The position numbers and the translations under genes were made by a program. The notes beneath the pieces are model-generated. The model was not told where the DNA came from. It ran no database searches and worked only from the letters and a program-made list of their open reading frames with translations. Source: Flagellimonas profundi (GTDB lineage: Bacteria; Bacteroidota; Bacteroidia; Flavobacteriales; Flavobacteriaceae). From it: a DNA stretch of 64,000 bases. The DNA lies in NCBI RefSeq assembly GCF_017313275.1, contig NZ_JAFLNM010000004.1:124001-188000 (forward strand), given 5' to 3'. Below are positions 53,933 through 62,442 of the stretch, piece after piece. How positions within the stretch are numbered: position 1 is the first letter of the stretch; each line of letters opens with the position of its first letter.

Positions 53933-54033
53933 AACCTCCGTAATTACTTTCATTTTTTTTGTTCCGCAATCCACAAGGTGGGGCTCTAAATCTTACTTCT
54001 TTCCGATTATTAGTTTTCATTGTTTCGGAGGTT
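53933..54033 (+). promoter_or_regulatory. Possible structured leader before susC-like gene
   Basis: AACCTCCG (53933-53940) is complementary to CGGAGGTT (54026-54033), which runs into TTTT like a terminator arm. The same right arm can instead pair as TCGGA (54025-54029) with TCCGA (54002-54006). Two competing pairings with a U run suggest an attenuator-like leader in the 239-base gap before the SusC gene. The signal is weak and may be chance. Confidence 0.3.
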
Positions 54034-54105
54034 TTTTGAATTAGCCTACAAAAGAGATTTATCCCCCCTTGCTTGGATGCATTAACTAACTCTAAATTAA
54101 TTTTT

Positions 54106-57100
54106 ATGATAATGAAAAATTATTGGATGATGCTAGTGCTGTTTTTTTGTTTCTTAACAGCATTCGCACAAGAAATGAATGTTTCTGGAACCGTAACCGG
54201 TCAGGATGGTTTTCCTCTTCCAGGAGTGTCAATTATTGTAGTCGGTACAACAAATGGTACACAAACCGATTTTGATGGCCACTATTCCATAATGGCAAGT
54301 ACCGGCCAAGTGCTTCGTTTTAGCTACATCGGTCAAAAAACTGTAGAAAGAACAATTGGTACGGCCCCTACCATTAACATACAAATGGAGGATGACGCAC
54401 AAGCATTGGATGAAGTTGTTGTTACCGGTGTGGCTGGTGCTACTAGCCGAAAAAAGCTATCGGTAACCGTAGCAAAAGTAGGTGGAAACGATATTCAGGA
54501 AGTTGTTGCAACATCAGCCGCAAGTGCACTTCAAGGTAAGGTGTCCGGTGTTTCAGTAAACAATTTAGGACAACCTGGTCAAGGAGCCAATATCATATTA
54601 AGAGGATCCACTAATTTCTATGGTTCTCAGGAGCCATTAGTGATTTTAGACGGTGTGTTTGTAGAAAACGGACTTCAGGATATCAACGTGGACGATATCG
54701 AAAGTATGGAAATCGTAAAAGGAGCATCTGCTTCTTCCCTATACGGTTCTAGAGCTGGTAACGGTGTTATTGTCATCACTACCAAAAGAGGTAAAGAAGG
54801 TAAAACCGAAGTTACTTTAAGAAATGAAATAGGCTTTACCAAACTCACAAACTTTGTTACTACCAACCAATCCCACCCTTACAAATTGGCAAGCGATTGG
54901 CAAAGCTTCGCAGGCCAGTATACAAAGTTTGAAGGTGTGATGTATCCAGATAATTTCCAAAGTATTTTGGCAGCAGCTGGACACCCAATGGCCACTATTG
55001 GAGGTAGAACCATCGACGACGATGGATACTCAGACAACCCATATGGGGTGTATAATGATTTTCAAGATTTAATTTTTAAAGAGGGATTGACAAGGACTAT
55101 GTATGGTTCTATTTCACAAGGTAGTAGCAAAGGAAATGTATTCTTTTCTTTTGAAGATTTTGACTATGAAGGCGTTCTTAAGTTAATAGAAGGATACCAA
55201 AGAAATAGTTACAGATTAAATGCCAGTTACCAGATTAATGATTGGCTGAAGTTTAGTACCAGCAATCTTTTTATAAATGTTAACGACTCCTCCCCTGTGG
55301 ACAATGATGACTTTTATCGTATCATCATGAGGTTATCACCCGATGCCAATCTACTGGCTACCAATCCAGATGGACAGCCTTATTATTTCAAACCAGACCC
55401 ATGGGAAAATGAGATAGACAACCCTTTGTATTCTCTTTACAATACAGATATAAAATCAACTCAACAACGCTTCTTGGGAGGATATAATTTGAATGTAAAA
55501 CTAACTTCTTGGCTTAACGCTGATTTAGAATATACTTTTGAAAGCGACAACTATAGATATAGTGATAACAACAAGTTCGATAGCTTCCAAGATGATGGGT
55601 CTGAAATTGGGTTTGGGTACTCCAAGGGAAGCTTATATAAATCAAGTAGTTACTCCCTAGCCCAAAAAGCACAAGCGACACTAAATTTTGCTAAAGAAGT
55701 TGGTGAATTAGAGCTTAAAGGAAAATTGAGCTACCTTAATGAAGATATAAAATATGAAAGCTTTTACTCCCAAGGTACGGATTATCTATATCCCGGAATT
55801 CCGAGTTTAGACAACTTTGATTCGGATAACCTTATAAGCGGTTCTGACTTTTCACAAACTATTGCTCAAAACTTTTTTGCCATAGGTGGATTGGTTTTTA
55901 AAGACAGATATATTTTGGATGGGCTTTATAGGAAAGATGGGTCTTCGTTATTTGGCGAGAATTATAAATGGAATGATTACTATAGATTATCAGGAGCATA
56001 CAGATTATCCGAAGATTTTAAAATCCCTGGAGTAGATGAATTCAAAATCAATTTTGCCATCGGGACTGCGGGTCAACGACCTGGATTTGAATGGCAATAT
56101 GAACAAATTGAAATCAACAATGGGTCATTAGACACTGACAGGATAAAAGGCAATCCTGATTTAAGACCTTCCTTAACCGAAGAAATGGAAGTTGGGGCAA
56201 ATTTATCAATGTTTAATGGCAGATTGAACTTTGAAGGTGCTTACTCCCAGCAAAAAACAAGCGATCAATTTATGTTAGTAAGTCTTTTCCCTCCAGCAAA
56301 CGAGGGTAAAAATAGACAATGGCAAAATGTTGGGGATTTGGAAGCGAATACTTACGAAGCATCATTGAACGCTACTGTAATATCAAATAAAAATTTCTCG
56401 TGGAATTTAGGTTTGAACTTTGCTACCACCGAAAATGTAATTACAAAACTTAACGCTCCAGAGCAACAGGTAGGTTCACAAGATCTATTCTTGTTAAGGG
56501 AAGGTATCGAATTTGGCACTATGTGGGGTCGAGTTTTTGTAGAAGACTTGGAAACAATGACTCAGCAGTTACCCGACGGTGGGTCAATCACCGATTATGT
56601 CGTTAACTCAGATGGTGTTGTAGTTCTAGCTAACACGATTGGGACTTCAGACGAAGCTCCCATTATAAAAGTAGATGAAGATGATATCCCGGTTTTTGAG
56701 GAAATTGGTAATCAAAATGCTGATTTCCGTGCCGGTATCAACTCAACTTTTAAATATAAGAACCTATCACTGTATATGTTATGGGATTGGAAACAAGGTG
56801 GGGATGTCTACAATAAGAATAGACAATGGTTAACAATCTCTAACAGAACTGATATCGTTGATCAATCTAATAAACCAGACTCAGAAAAGAAAACTACCAT
56901 TTACTATGGTAATCTATATGACACAAACAACAATAACAAATTCTGGGTAGAAGACGGAACCTTTGTAAAACTTAGAGAAGCTTCACTTTCATATAGGCTA
57001 CCAAAAAAGGCATTAGATCATTTGGATTTCTTCAATGAAATAAAGTTAAGCTTAATAGGCAGAAACCTATTGACATTTTCCAAATATACCGGTTGGGACC

Positions 57101-57207
57101 CCGAAGTTAATTCATATAGTGATGATACAAGTCAATACTTTTCGGTTGATTATGGAGTATATCCTGTCCAAACTTCCTACTCTTTATCAATACAACTAAA
57201 ATTTTAA
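54106..57207 (+). CDS. SusC/RagA-family TonB-dependent outer-membrane transporter
   Basis: A 1033-residue beta-barrel transporter. The signal peptide ends at TAFAQ. A carboxypeptidase-like beta domain follows (VSGTVTGQDGFPLPGVSI, TDFDGHYSI), then the conserved linker LDEVVVTG, the plug (QPGQGANIILRG, PLVILDGV, IVKGASASSLYGSRAGNGVIVITTK) and a 22-strand barrel ending in SLSIQLKF. With SusD it binds and imports a polymer-derived substrate; the substrate cannot be told. The ATG at 54106 is preferred to an upstream TTG. DNA here is visibly richer in A and T than in the flanking mevalonate genes, which suggests transfer. No hydrolase accompanies it. Confidence 0.94.
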   Translation: MIMKNYWMMLVLFFCFLTAFAQEMNVSGTVTGQDGFPLPGVSIIVVGTTNGTQTDFDGHYSIMASTGQVLRFSYIGQKTVERTIGTAPTINIQMEDDAQALDEVVVTGVAGATSRKKLSVTVAKVGGNDIQEVVATSAASALQGKVSGVSVNNLGQPGQGANIILRGSTNFYGSQEPLVILDGVFVENGLQDINVDDIESMEIVKGASASSLYGSRAGNGVIVITTKRGKEGKTEVTLRNEIGFTKLTNFVTTNQSHPYKLASDWQSFAGQYTKFEGVMYPDNFQSILAAAGHPMATIGGRTIDDDGYSDNPYGVYNDFQDLIFKEGLTRTMYGSISQGSSKGNVFFSFEDFDYEGVLKLIEGYQRNSYRLNASYQINDWLKFSTSNLFINVNDSSPVDNDDFYRIIMRLSPDANLLATNPDGQPYYFKPDPWENEIDNPLYSLYNTDIKSTQQRFLGGYNLNVKLTSWLNADLEYTFESDNYRYSDNNKFDSFQDDGSEIGFGYSKGSLYKSSSYSLAQKAQATLNFAKEVGELELKGKLSYLNEDIKYESFYSQGTDYLYPGIPSLDNFDSDNLISGSDFSQTIAQNFFAIGGLVFKDRYILDGLYRKDGSSLFGENYKWNDYYRLSGAYRLSEDFKIPGVDEFKINFAIGTAGQRPGFEWQYEQIEINNGSLDTDRIKGNPDLRPSLTEEMEVGANLSMFNGRLNFEGAYSQQKTSDQFMLVSLFPPANEGKNRQWQNVGDLEANTYEASLNATVISNKNFSWNLGLNFATTENVITKLNAPEQQVGSQDLFLLREGIEFGTMWGRVFVEDLETMTQQLPDGGSITDYVVNSDGVVVLANTIGTSDEAPIIKVDEDDIPVFEEIGNQNADFRAGINSTFKYKNLSLYMLWDWKQGGDVYNKNRQWLTISNRTDIVDQSNKPDSEKKTTIYYGNLYDTNNNNKFWVEDGTFVKLREASLSYRLPKKALDHLDFFNEIKLSLIGRNLLTFSKYTGWDPEVNSYSDDTSQYFSVDYGVYPVQTSYSLSIQLKF

Positions 57208-57212
57208 ACACC

Positions 57213-58676
57213 ATGAAAAAGTTCAATCATATTTATACAATATTGGCTTTTGCTCCCTTTTTGATAATATCATCATGTATGGAGTTTGAGACCGATTTAG
57301 AAGTTGAAAACTTAGAAAATCCAGATGACCAAACTCTGAATTTTGATGCTAGTGCCATCGAGGCCACAGCTTCAGGATTGTATCAAAACTTTTATATGAC
57401 AACATCAAGTACTGATGGCCTTGGTTTTGCGACCAATACTGCTGCGGATGTTTCAACGTGTTCATGGGGCAATTTTGGGATGCGAGATATTTCCAGTGAA
57501 CCAAGGGTAGCATACAATAATACCACTTCATACCCAAATGCAGTCATAATAGAAAATCCATTTAGCGCTTATTATTCCATATTGGCAGATGCAAATACAG
57601 TTTTAGCTCAGGTTAATGAAGGTGCGGATTTCAGTCAACCAAAATTAATTGAGACCATAGCCAAATTTACACAAGCATTGACACTTGGCTACAATGCATT
57701 ATTTTTTGACAAAGTCTGGCTATCCGACGAAACGGGTACTTTAAATGATGGAGAGCCAGTAAACTATGAGGAAGGAATGACATTTGCGTTGAAAAAATTG
57801 GATGAGGCTATCAATTTAGCCGACAACAATACATTCACTGTACCAGACAATTGGTTTCCGGGAAATTCTATGACCAATGTTGAACTTTCTCAACTAATGA
57901 ACAGTTATGGTGCCAGAATGTTGACTTTAAATTCCAGAAATAGTGTTCAAAAAAGTACCACAAATTGGAATAGAGTACTTTCCTACGCAAACAATGGAAT
58001 CAAAAATGATTTTAGTATTCTGCATGACGATACCACATGGTACGATTCCTTTAAGACATATTTGGTATATCCTGGCTGGGCAAGAATTGATATGTACGTT
58101 ATTAACTTAATAGATTCGAACACTCCTGATTATTGGCCATCAGGGGAGGTTACAATTCCCCCTTCAACAAGCGATGACTCCCGTTTGGTTACAGATTTCG
58201 AATATCTTGACAGTCAGGCTTTTCGACCAGAACGAGGTGAATACCATTATAGTAGTTATAGATACTCTCGATATGATAATTATATCACGCAATGGACTGT
58301 AGCAACTCCTGAAATTTACAAAGCAGAAGTAGATCTATATAGAGCCGAAGCCCAGCTACATTTAGGAAATATAGCAGCCGCAGCTGACCTAATTAACGCA
58401 GGGACTAGGGTAAATAGAGGGAATTTACCCCCTGTTTCTATTGACGCTTCAGCTGTAGCTGATGCTATCCATTATGAAAGAATGGTTGAAATGCCGATTC
58501 TTTCATCTGGGTTATCCTTCTTTGAAATGCGAAAAGAAGACTTGCTACAATCTGGCACTTTATTACATTTCCCTGCTCCCGCATCAGCTCTGCAAGCTAT
58601 TCCTGCGGATAGTTATACTTTCGGCGGGACGACTGGTGTAGCTGGGGAAGATTATTCAAATGGTGGATGGAGATAA
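57213..58676 (+). CDS. SusD/RagB-family substrate-binding lipoprotein
   Basis: A 487-residue outer-membrane lipoprotein with lipobox IISSC (Cys near residue 22). It is mostly helical with TPR-like units, for example AEVDLYRAEAQLHLGNIAAAADLINAGT and IHYERMVEMPILSSGLSFFEMRK, the two most typical SusD C-terminal motifs. It forms the lid of the SusC channel and captures substrate. The ATG is 5 bases after the SusC stop codon. It shares the AT-rich composition of the cassette. The ligand is not predictable. Confidence 0.93.
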   Translation: MKKFNHIYTILAFAPFLIISSCMEFETDLEVENLENPDDQTLNFDASAIEATASGLYQNFYMTTSSTDGLGFATNTAADVSTCSWGNFGMRDISSEPRVAYNNTTSYPNAVIIENPFSAYYSILADANTVLAQVNEGADFSQPKLIETIAKFTQALTLGYNALFFDKVWLSDETGTLNDGEPVNYEEGMTFALKKLDEAINLADNNTFTVPDNWFPGNSMTNVELSQLMNSYGARMLTLNSRNSVQKSTTNWNRVLSYANNGIKNDFSILHDDTTWYDSFKTYLVYPGWARIDMYVINLIDSNTPDYWPSGEVTIPPSTSDDSRLVTDFEYLDSQAFRPERGEYHYSSYRYSRYDNYITQWTVATPEIYKAEVDLYRAEAQLHLGNIAAAADLINAGTRVNRGNLPPVSIDASAVADAIHYERMVEMPILSSGLSFFEMRKEDLLQSGTLLHFPAPASALQAIPADSYTFGGTTGVAGEDYSNGGWR

Positions 58677-58698
58677 ATAATCATTAAAATAAAATATT

Positions 58699-59376
58699 AT
58701 GGAACTAAAATTTAACAAACTTAGAGGAATCACCTTATTATTGGTTTCCTGTTTAATAGTTACTTCTTGCTTTGAAGACAACGATATTGAATCAGACGTT
58801 CCAAAAGTGGTGCCTTTTGTCTATAATTTCACGGGGCCAATAGTTGGTTTTGTTAGCGAAACGGCTGAATATTCCGTAAGACCAAGAGGAGGTTCAGATT
58901 ATGTGTGGACCGTAAATGGTGCGGAAATGGCTCAGGTATCTGGTGCACCTCATAAAATAAATGTGACCTTTACCCAGTTTGATCAACCAGTATCGGTTTC
59001 AGTTTCTGAAATTGTTGCAAACGGTGAAGAATCCGAAACAAGCACCATGAATGTAACCGTTTTTGGAACACCCTGCACTTGGACTATTGAAATGCAAGAT
59101 TCCTATGGCGATGGATGGAATGGTGGATTTCTTTCCTTTAGCTATGATGGAGTTGCTGCTGGTGAAATTGCTTTAATTGAAGAAGAAGGAGCATCTGCTA
59201 CAAAAACAATTGATATTCCTAATGGCAGTGAGGTAGAAGTTGTGTACAACTCTGGCGAATATGATAAGGAGGTAACCTATCAGATCTATGATGCAAATGG
59301 AACTAAAATCTTTAACGATGGACCATCTCCAACAGTTGGTCTTGTGTTCAACTATACCAATGAGTGTCCCAACTAA
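58699..59376 (+). CDS. Cell-surface lipoprotein of the SusC/SusD cassette with a DSYGDGWNGG domain
   Basis: A 225-residue lipoprotein with lipobox VTSCF (Cys near residue 24). Residues 40-120 resemble a PKD/Ig-like beta domain (AEYSVRPRGGSDYVWTVNG). The C-terminal 100 residues hold CTWTIEMQDSYGDGWNGG, a recognisable beta-sandwich domain start found in many secreted proteins of this phylum, with a Cys near each end that could pair. It takes the position of SusE/SusF-type surface binding proteins, 22 bases after SusD, so a role in substrate binding at the surface is likely (inference). I do not recognise a named family for the whole protein. Confidence 0.75.
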   Translation: MELKFNKLRGITLLLVSCLIVTSCFEDNDIESDVPKVVPFVYNFTGPIVGFVSETAEYSVRPRGGSDYVWTVNGAEMAQVSGAPHKINVTFTQFDQPVSVSVSEIVANGEESETSTMNVTVFGTPCTWTIEMQDSYGDGWNGGFLSFSYDGVAAGEIALIEEEGASATKTIDIPNGSEVEVVYNSGEYDKEVTYQIYDANGTKIFNDGPSPTVGLVFNYTNECPN

Positions 59377-59412
59377 TATATTTTACAAATAAAGAACTTC
59401 CTTGTTTAGTTT

Positions 59413-59439
59413 ACCCCAAGAAGAAATTCTTCTTGGGGT
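59413..59439 (+). terminator. Hairpin after the SusC/SusD/lipoprotein cassette
   Basis: ACCCCAAGAAGAA (59413-59425) pairs with TTCTTCTTGGGGT (59427-59439), a 13-base perfect arm. No continuous T run follows, so termination would be weak or aided by other factors; the hairpin also protects 3' ends. Confidence 0.6.
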
Positions 59440-59549
59440 TCGCTTCGTACAATTAATTTATTTCTTTAAATAATTAATCTATTCACCATTTCCATAAACC
59501 CAAACACCCCATCCATCAATTAGCACTCATAAAATCAATGGTTTGCCCA

Positions 59550-59557
59550 TAAGTTTG
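59550..59557 (+). promoter_or_regulatory. Candidate -7 promoter element for the exported orphan protein
   Basis: TAAGTTTG fits TAnnTTTG and lies 29 bases before the ATG at 59586. A -33 TTG is not present at the usual place. Confidence 0.45.
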
Positions 59558-59585
59558 ATAGATATTCATCAAACTATCGTGTAGA

Positions 59586-60167
59586 ATGGTCCACATCTGT
59601 AAAAAAGCAATCGGCAATTCCCTAACATGGACAATGCTTCTTTCCATTACTTGTGCATTTTGCCAAGATCATCCAGAGGCCACCTATCGTCTCGATAACT
59701 TTATCAACAAAAGCTGTGAGACCGATTATAACAAGATGACTTCCGAGGCAGTAAAAAATATTTTAAAGTACGATGTGTTCCACATTACCCAAAAAACCAA
59801 AAACATTTATGGGGAAAAGGATACGGAAATCCATCAATTCATTGTCCTGGACAATGGCCAAAACGTAAAGCGGTTTGAGCATATCAACAGCAACACCAGC
59901 CTACCAGAACTGACCAGTTATATTCAGGAGGATTTTCGCCTAAACCAAGAAACTGCATTTGTTTTCCAATCCATGTTGGATGATATCTATCCTATTGCCG
60001 ACTGGAAACCGGATAAAAGAGAGTTCTTTTTAAAAAATGGCAAATGGTACTTTTTACGAGATGCTTATTTCCGGTCGAAACAGGGTTTCGAAATCACGGT
60101 AGATTCCACAGGGAAAATAACCAACATCTGTTATAAGATGAAATGGGACGAAGCAGAAAGCAAATAA
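59586..60167 (+). CDS. Exported protein of unknown function
   Basis: A 193-residue protein with an N-terminal signal peptide (hydrophobic residues 12-26, likely cleavage after CAFCQ). The rest is polar, with DVFHITQKTKNIYGEKDTEIHQFIVLDNGQ and a Trp/Lys/Phe-rich centre (DWKPDKREFFLKNGKWYFLRDAYF). The alternation of polar and aromatic residues suggests mostly beta structure with one Cys pair (Cys44 and a C-terminal Cys). I recognise no family. It is a single gene between the transport cassette and the convergent PpiD gene, with its own promoter-like element and terminator. Base composition is closer to the chromosome than to the AT-rich cassette. Confidence 0.7.
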   Translation: MVHICKKAIGNSLTWTMLLSITCAFCQDHPEATYRLDNFINKSCETDYNKMTSEAVKNILKYDVFHITQKTKNIYGEKDTEIHQFIVLDNGQNVKRFEHINSNTSLPELTSYIQEDFRLNQETAFVFQSMLDDIYPIADWKPDKREFFLKNGKWYFLRDAYFRSKQGFEITVDSTGKITNICYKMKWDEAESK

Positions 60168-60186
60168 TTCAGACTTCATCAAATAA

Positions 60187-60217
60187 AAAAAGCCTCCGTA
60201 AAAAATGGAGGCTTTTT
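60187..60217. terminator. Intrinsic terminator between convergent genes
   Basis: AAAAAGCCTCC pairs with GGAGGCTTTTT across the 9-base loop GTAAAAAAT. The A and T runs allow action on both strands, ending the orphan gene and the PpiD gene. Confidence 0.85.
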
Positions 60218-60237
60218 GTTTGCTTTGCTAAATCCTG

Positions 60238-62358
60238 TTAATAGAACGTAGCTCTCTTATCTTCTATCTCAGCTTTATCTTTTAAAGCATTGTAAACTGC
60301 TCCATTTACACGCGCGGCCGTACCACCCTGTAAGTTTTGGGCATAGGTACTGTAGTTTTCCACATCCGGTGCTTCGGTTTTGTTGGTCACTTGGATCATG
60401 AACACGCCACTATTACCTTCGATCAAATCCGAGGTTTGTCCTTGCTCCATGGAAAAGGCCTTACCTACAACAAAAGGTTCCCTACCAGCTCCAGGAATGG
60501 TTGGCGATGACATGGTAACCGCTGAAGCGGTATTTTGGGTCACATTGTTATCCGATGCGATGGCTTCCATGGTTTTCCCTTCATTGGCCGCAATGATCTG
60601 CGCTGCTTTACGCTCTTTTCTAATGGCCGGCAATGCACTCGCAGATGCATCCTCGGGAGCCATAAGTCCTTTTTTATACTTCTTGGTCAACTGCACTACG
60701 GCATAACCATTGTTTACGTTAAAACGTTTGATGTCGCCAACACTGGTGTCATCGTTAAACGCCCACTGAACAATACTACGCTGAGAGCCAAGACCAGGAA
60801 GATTCTCCTCCATCTCCTTTATTTTGTTTACAGGTCTCACCGTGTAGTTGCTTTCCTTTGCAATGTCACCAAAGTTTTCTGGCTCCGCATCCATCACGGC
60901 CATTTCGTATTTGGTAGCATCCGTGAACAAGGTGTTGATGGTTTGTTCAGATGGTTCTATTTCCCTTGCCATAGTGGCAATTTGAACTACATCTTGCTTA
61001 TCGTCTATTTTAATAACATGATACCCAAACTGAGTTTCTACCAAACCAACTGTTCCCGTTGGGTTACCGAAGCAGAAATCGTTGAACTCGTCCGCCATTA
61101 CACCTTCTTGAAAATAACCAAGGTCTCCTCCACGAGGAGCAGAAGGTCCATCGGAATTTTCTCTTGCCAAAGCTGTGAAGACCGCATCTTCTTTTCTGGC
61201 TTCGGCCAACAATCTTTCTGCCTCTGCTTCTGCCTCTTCTTTGGTTCTGGTTATAGATGGGTTGGCACGTTCCGCCCCTTCCCAAGTGATTAGGATATGA
61301 CTTGCTTTTACCGTTCCATTGGCTTTCTTGTCCATGATCTTGGAAACTTTATAAAAATCCCCATCCGTGTATGGTCCAAATACTTCACCAACATTCATGG
61401 CCATTAATGTGTCTGCCACAACAGCAGGCAAGTCTCTTTTGGCTTTGTATATGGTATCGAATTTAGTATCGGAGTATCTATCAAGGAAAGCCGCCATATC
61501 GTTGGTGTTTCTAAAACCAAGAATAGTATCGTTGGCATCCTTTGCTTCTGAATATTCAACAGAATCGTCCATCAATGCGGTAATCTCAGCTTTTACATTG
61601 CTCTCATCCTCTGCAGATGGCTTTTCTTCAAAATACACAAAGCGAATGTCGCGTGCCTTCTCCTGCTGGAACATAGCCTTGTGGTCGTTTATATAAGATT
61701 GAATCTCGCTTTTGGAGACTTCAATTTCACTATCTTCAATAGATGTGTAAGGTATACGTACATACTGAAGGTCAATTTTGTCATTGGCCATATTGTAATC
61801 CAATTTGCCTTCCGTAAGGGTAGCAGTCACCCCTCCTTTTACCAAGTTGAAATACATACGCTCTTTGGCCGCTTGGATAATGGATGCCTCATCTTGCAAC
61901 CAGGCATCGTAACGCAAAGGGTCGTTGGCTCTCCAGTCTGCAATGGCACTTTTAAAAACTTCCGCATTAAAAACTCCATTTTCATCTTGAAAGTCTGGAA
62001 TTTGGGCATATCCGGATGTTCTTACGAAATCAACGATCTGATCGCTTTCCACATCAATTCCCAAATCTTCGAACTGTTGGTTCAAAATGGTTTTTCTTAC
62101 TTCTTGCTCGTAAACCATGTTCACCAACTGTGTGGATGTAACTGTGGGTCCATATCTTCTGGAAGCTGTTTCTACTTGCGTTCGAAACTCATCGATCGGA
62201 ATATTTTCTCCATTTACCTCTGCAACCGAGGAGCCCACTTTTCCACCAGCAAAATTGTTACTGCTGAATACTCCTGATATTACGAATGCGAACAACGCCA
62301 AACCAATAATTAGAATCAGAACTGTTGTTCGTTTTCTAATATTCTCTAATATTGCCAT
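60238..62358 (-). CDS. PpiD-like periplasmic peptidyl-prolyl isomerase/chaperone
   Basis: A 706-residue protein. MAILENIRKRTTVLILIIGL starts with a membrane anchor (about 10-30), as in PpiD. A SurA_N-like helical region (35-200) follows, then one parvulin (PPIC) domain with ASHILITWEGAER, GDLGYFQEGVM and FGYHVIKIDD, and a long C-terminal helical part. It would assist folding of proteins leaving the Sec translocon and of outer-membrane proteins. The ATG at 62358 was chosen because the frame beyond it opens only at a TTG and the extra residues would precede the anchor without purpose. It lies 84 bases after the HlyC/CorC-type gene. Confidence 0.92.
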   Translation of the reverse strand: MAILENIRKRTTVLILIIGLALFAFVISGVFSSNNFAGGKVGSSVAEVNGENIPIDEFRTQVETASRRYGPTVTSTQLVNMVYEQEVRKTILNQQFEDLGIDVESDQIVDFVRTSGYAQIPDFQDENGVFNAEVFKSAIADWRANDPLRYDAWLQDEASIIQAAKERMYFNLVKGGVTATLTEGKLDYNMANDKIDLQYVRIPYTSIEDSEIEVSKSEIQSYINDHKAMFQQEKARDIRFVYFEEKPSAEDESNVKAEITALMDDSVEYSEAKDANDTILGFRNTNDMAAFLDRYSDTKFDTIYKAKRDLPAVVADTLMAMNVGEVFGPYTDGDFYKVSKIMDKKANGTVKASHILITWEGAERANPSITRTKEEAEAEAERLLAEARKEDAVFTALARENSDGPSAPRGGDLGYFQEGVMADEFNDFCFGNPTGTVGLVETQFGYHVIKIDDKQDVVQIATMAREIEPSEQTINTLFTDATKYEMAVMDAEPENFGDIAKESNYTVRPVNKIKEMEENLPGLGSQRSIVQWAFNDDTSVGDIKRFNVNNGYAVVQLTKKYKKGLMAPEDASASALPAIRKERKAAQIIAANEGKTMEAIASDNNVTQNTASAVTMSSPTIPGAGREPFVVGKAFSMEQGQTSDLIEGNSGVFMIQVTNKTEAPDVENYSTYAQNLQGGTAARVNGAVYNALKDKAEIEDKRATFY

Positions 62359-62442
62359 TTTACTGCTTGTTTTCTTTAAATTCAGTGGGCGAAAATACCA
62401 CTTTCTTTTCAAATAGGAAAGCTAAAAAAGGGTCGGAAATTA

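Noticed and set aside
53814-54020. 68-codon minus-strand frame in the gap before the SusC gene
   Set aside because: It overlaps the end of the AraC gene, lacks motifs and looks like a chance frame; the intergenic dyads are a better account of the region.
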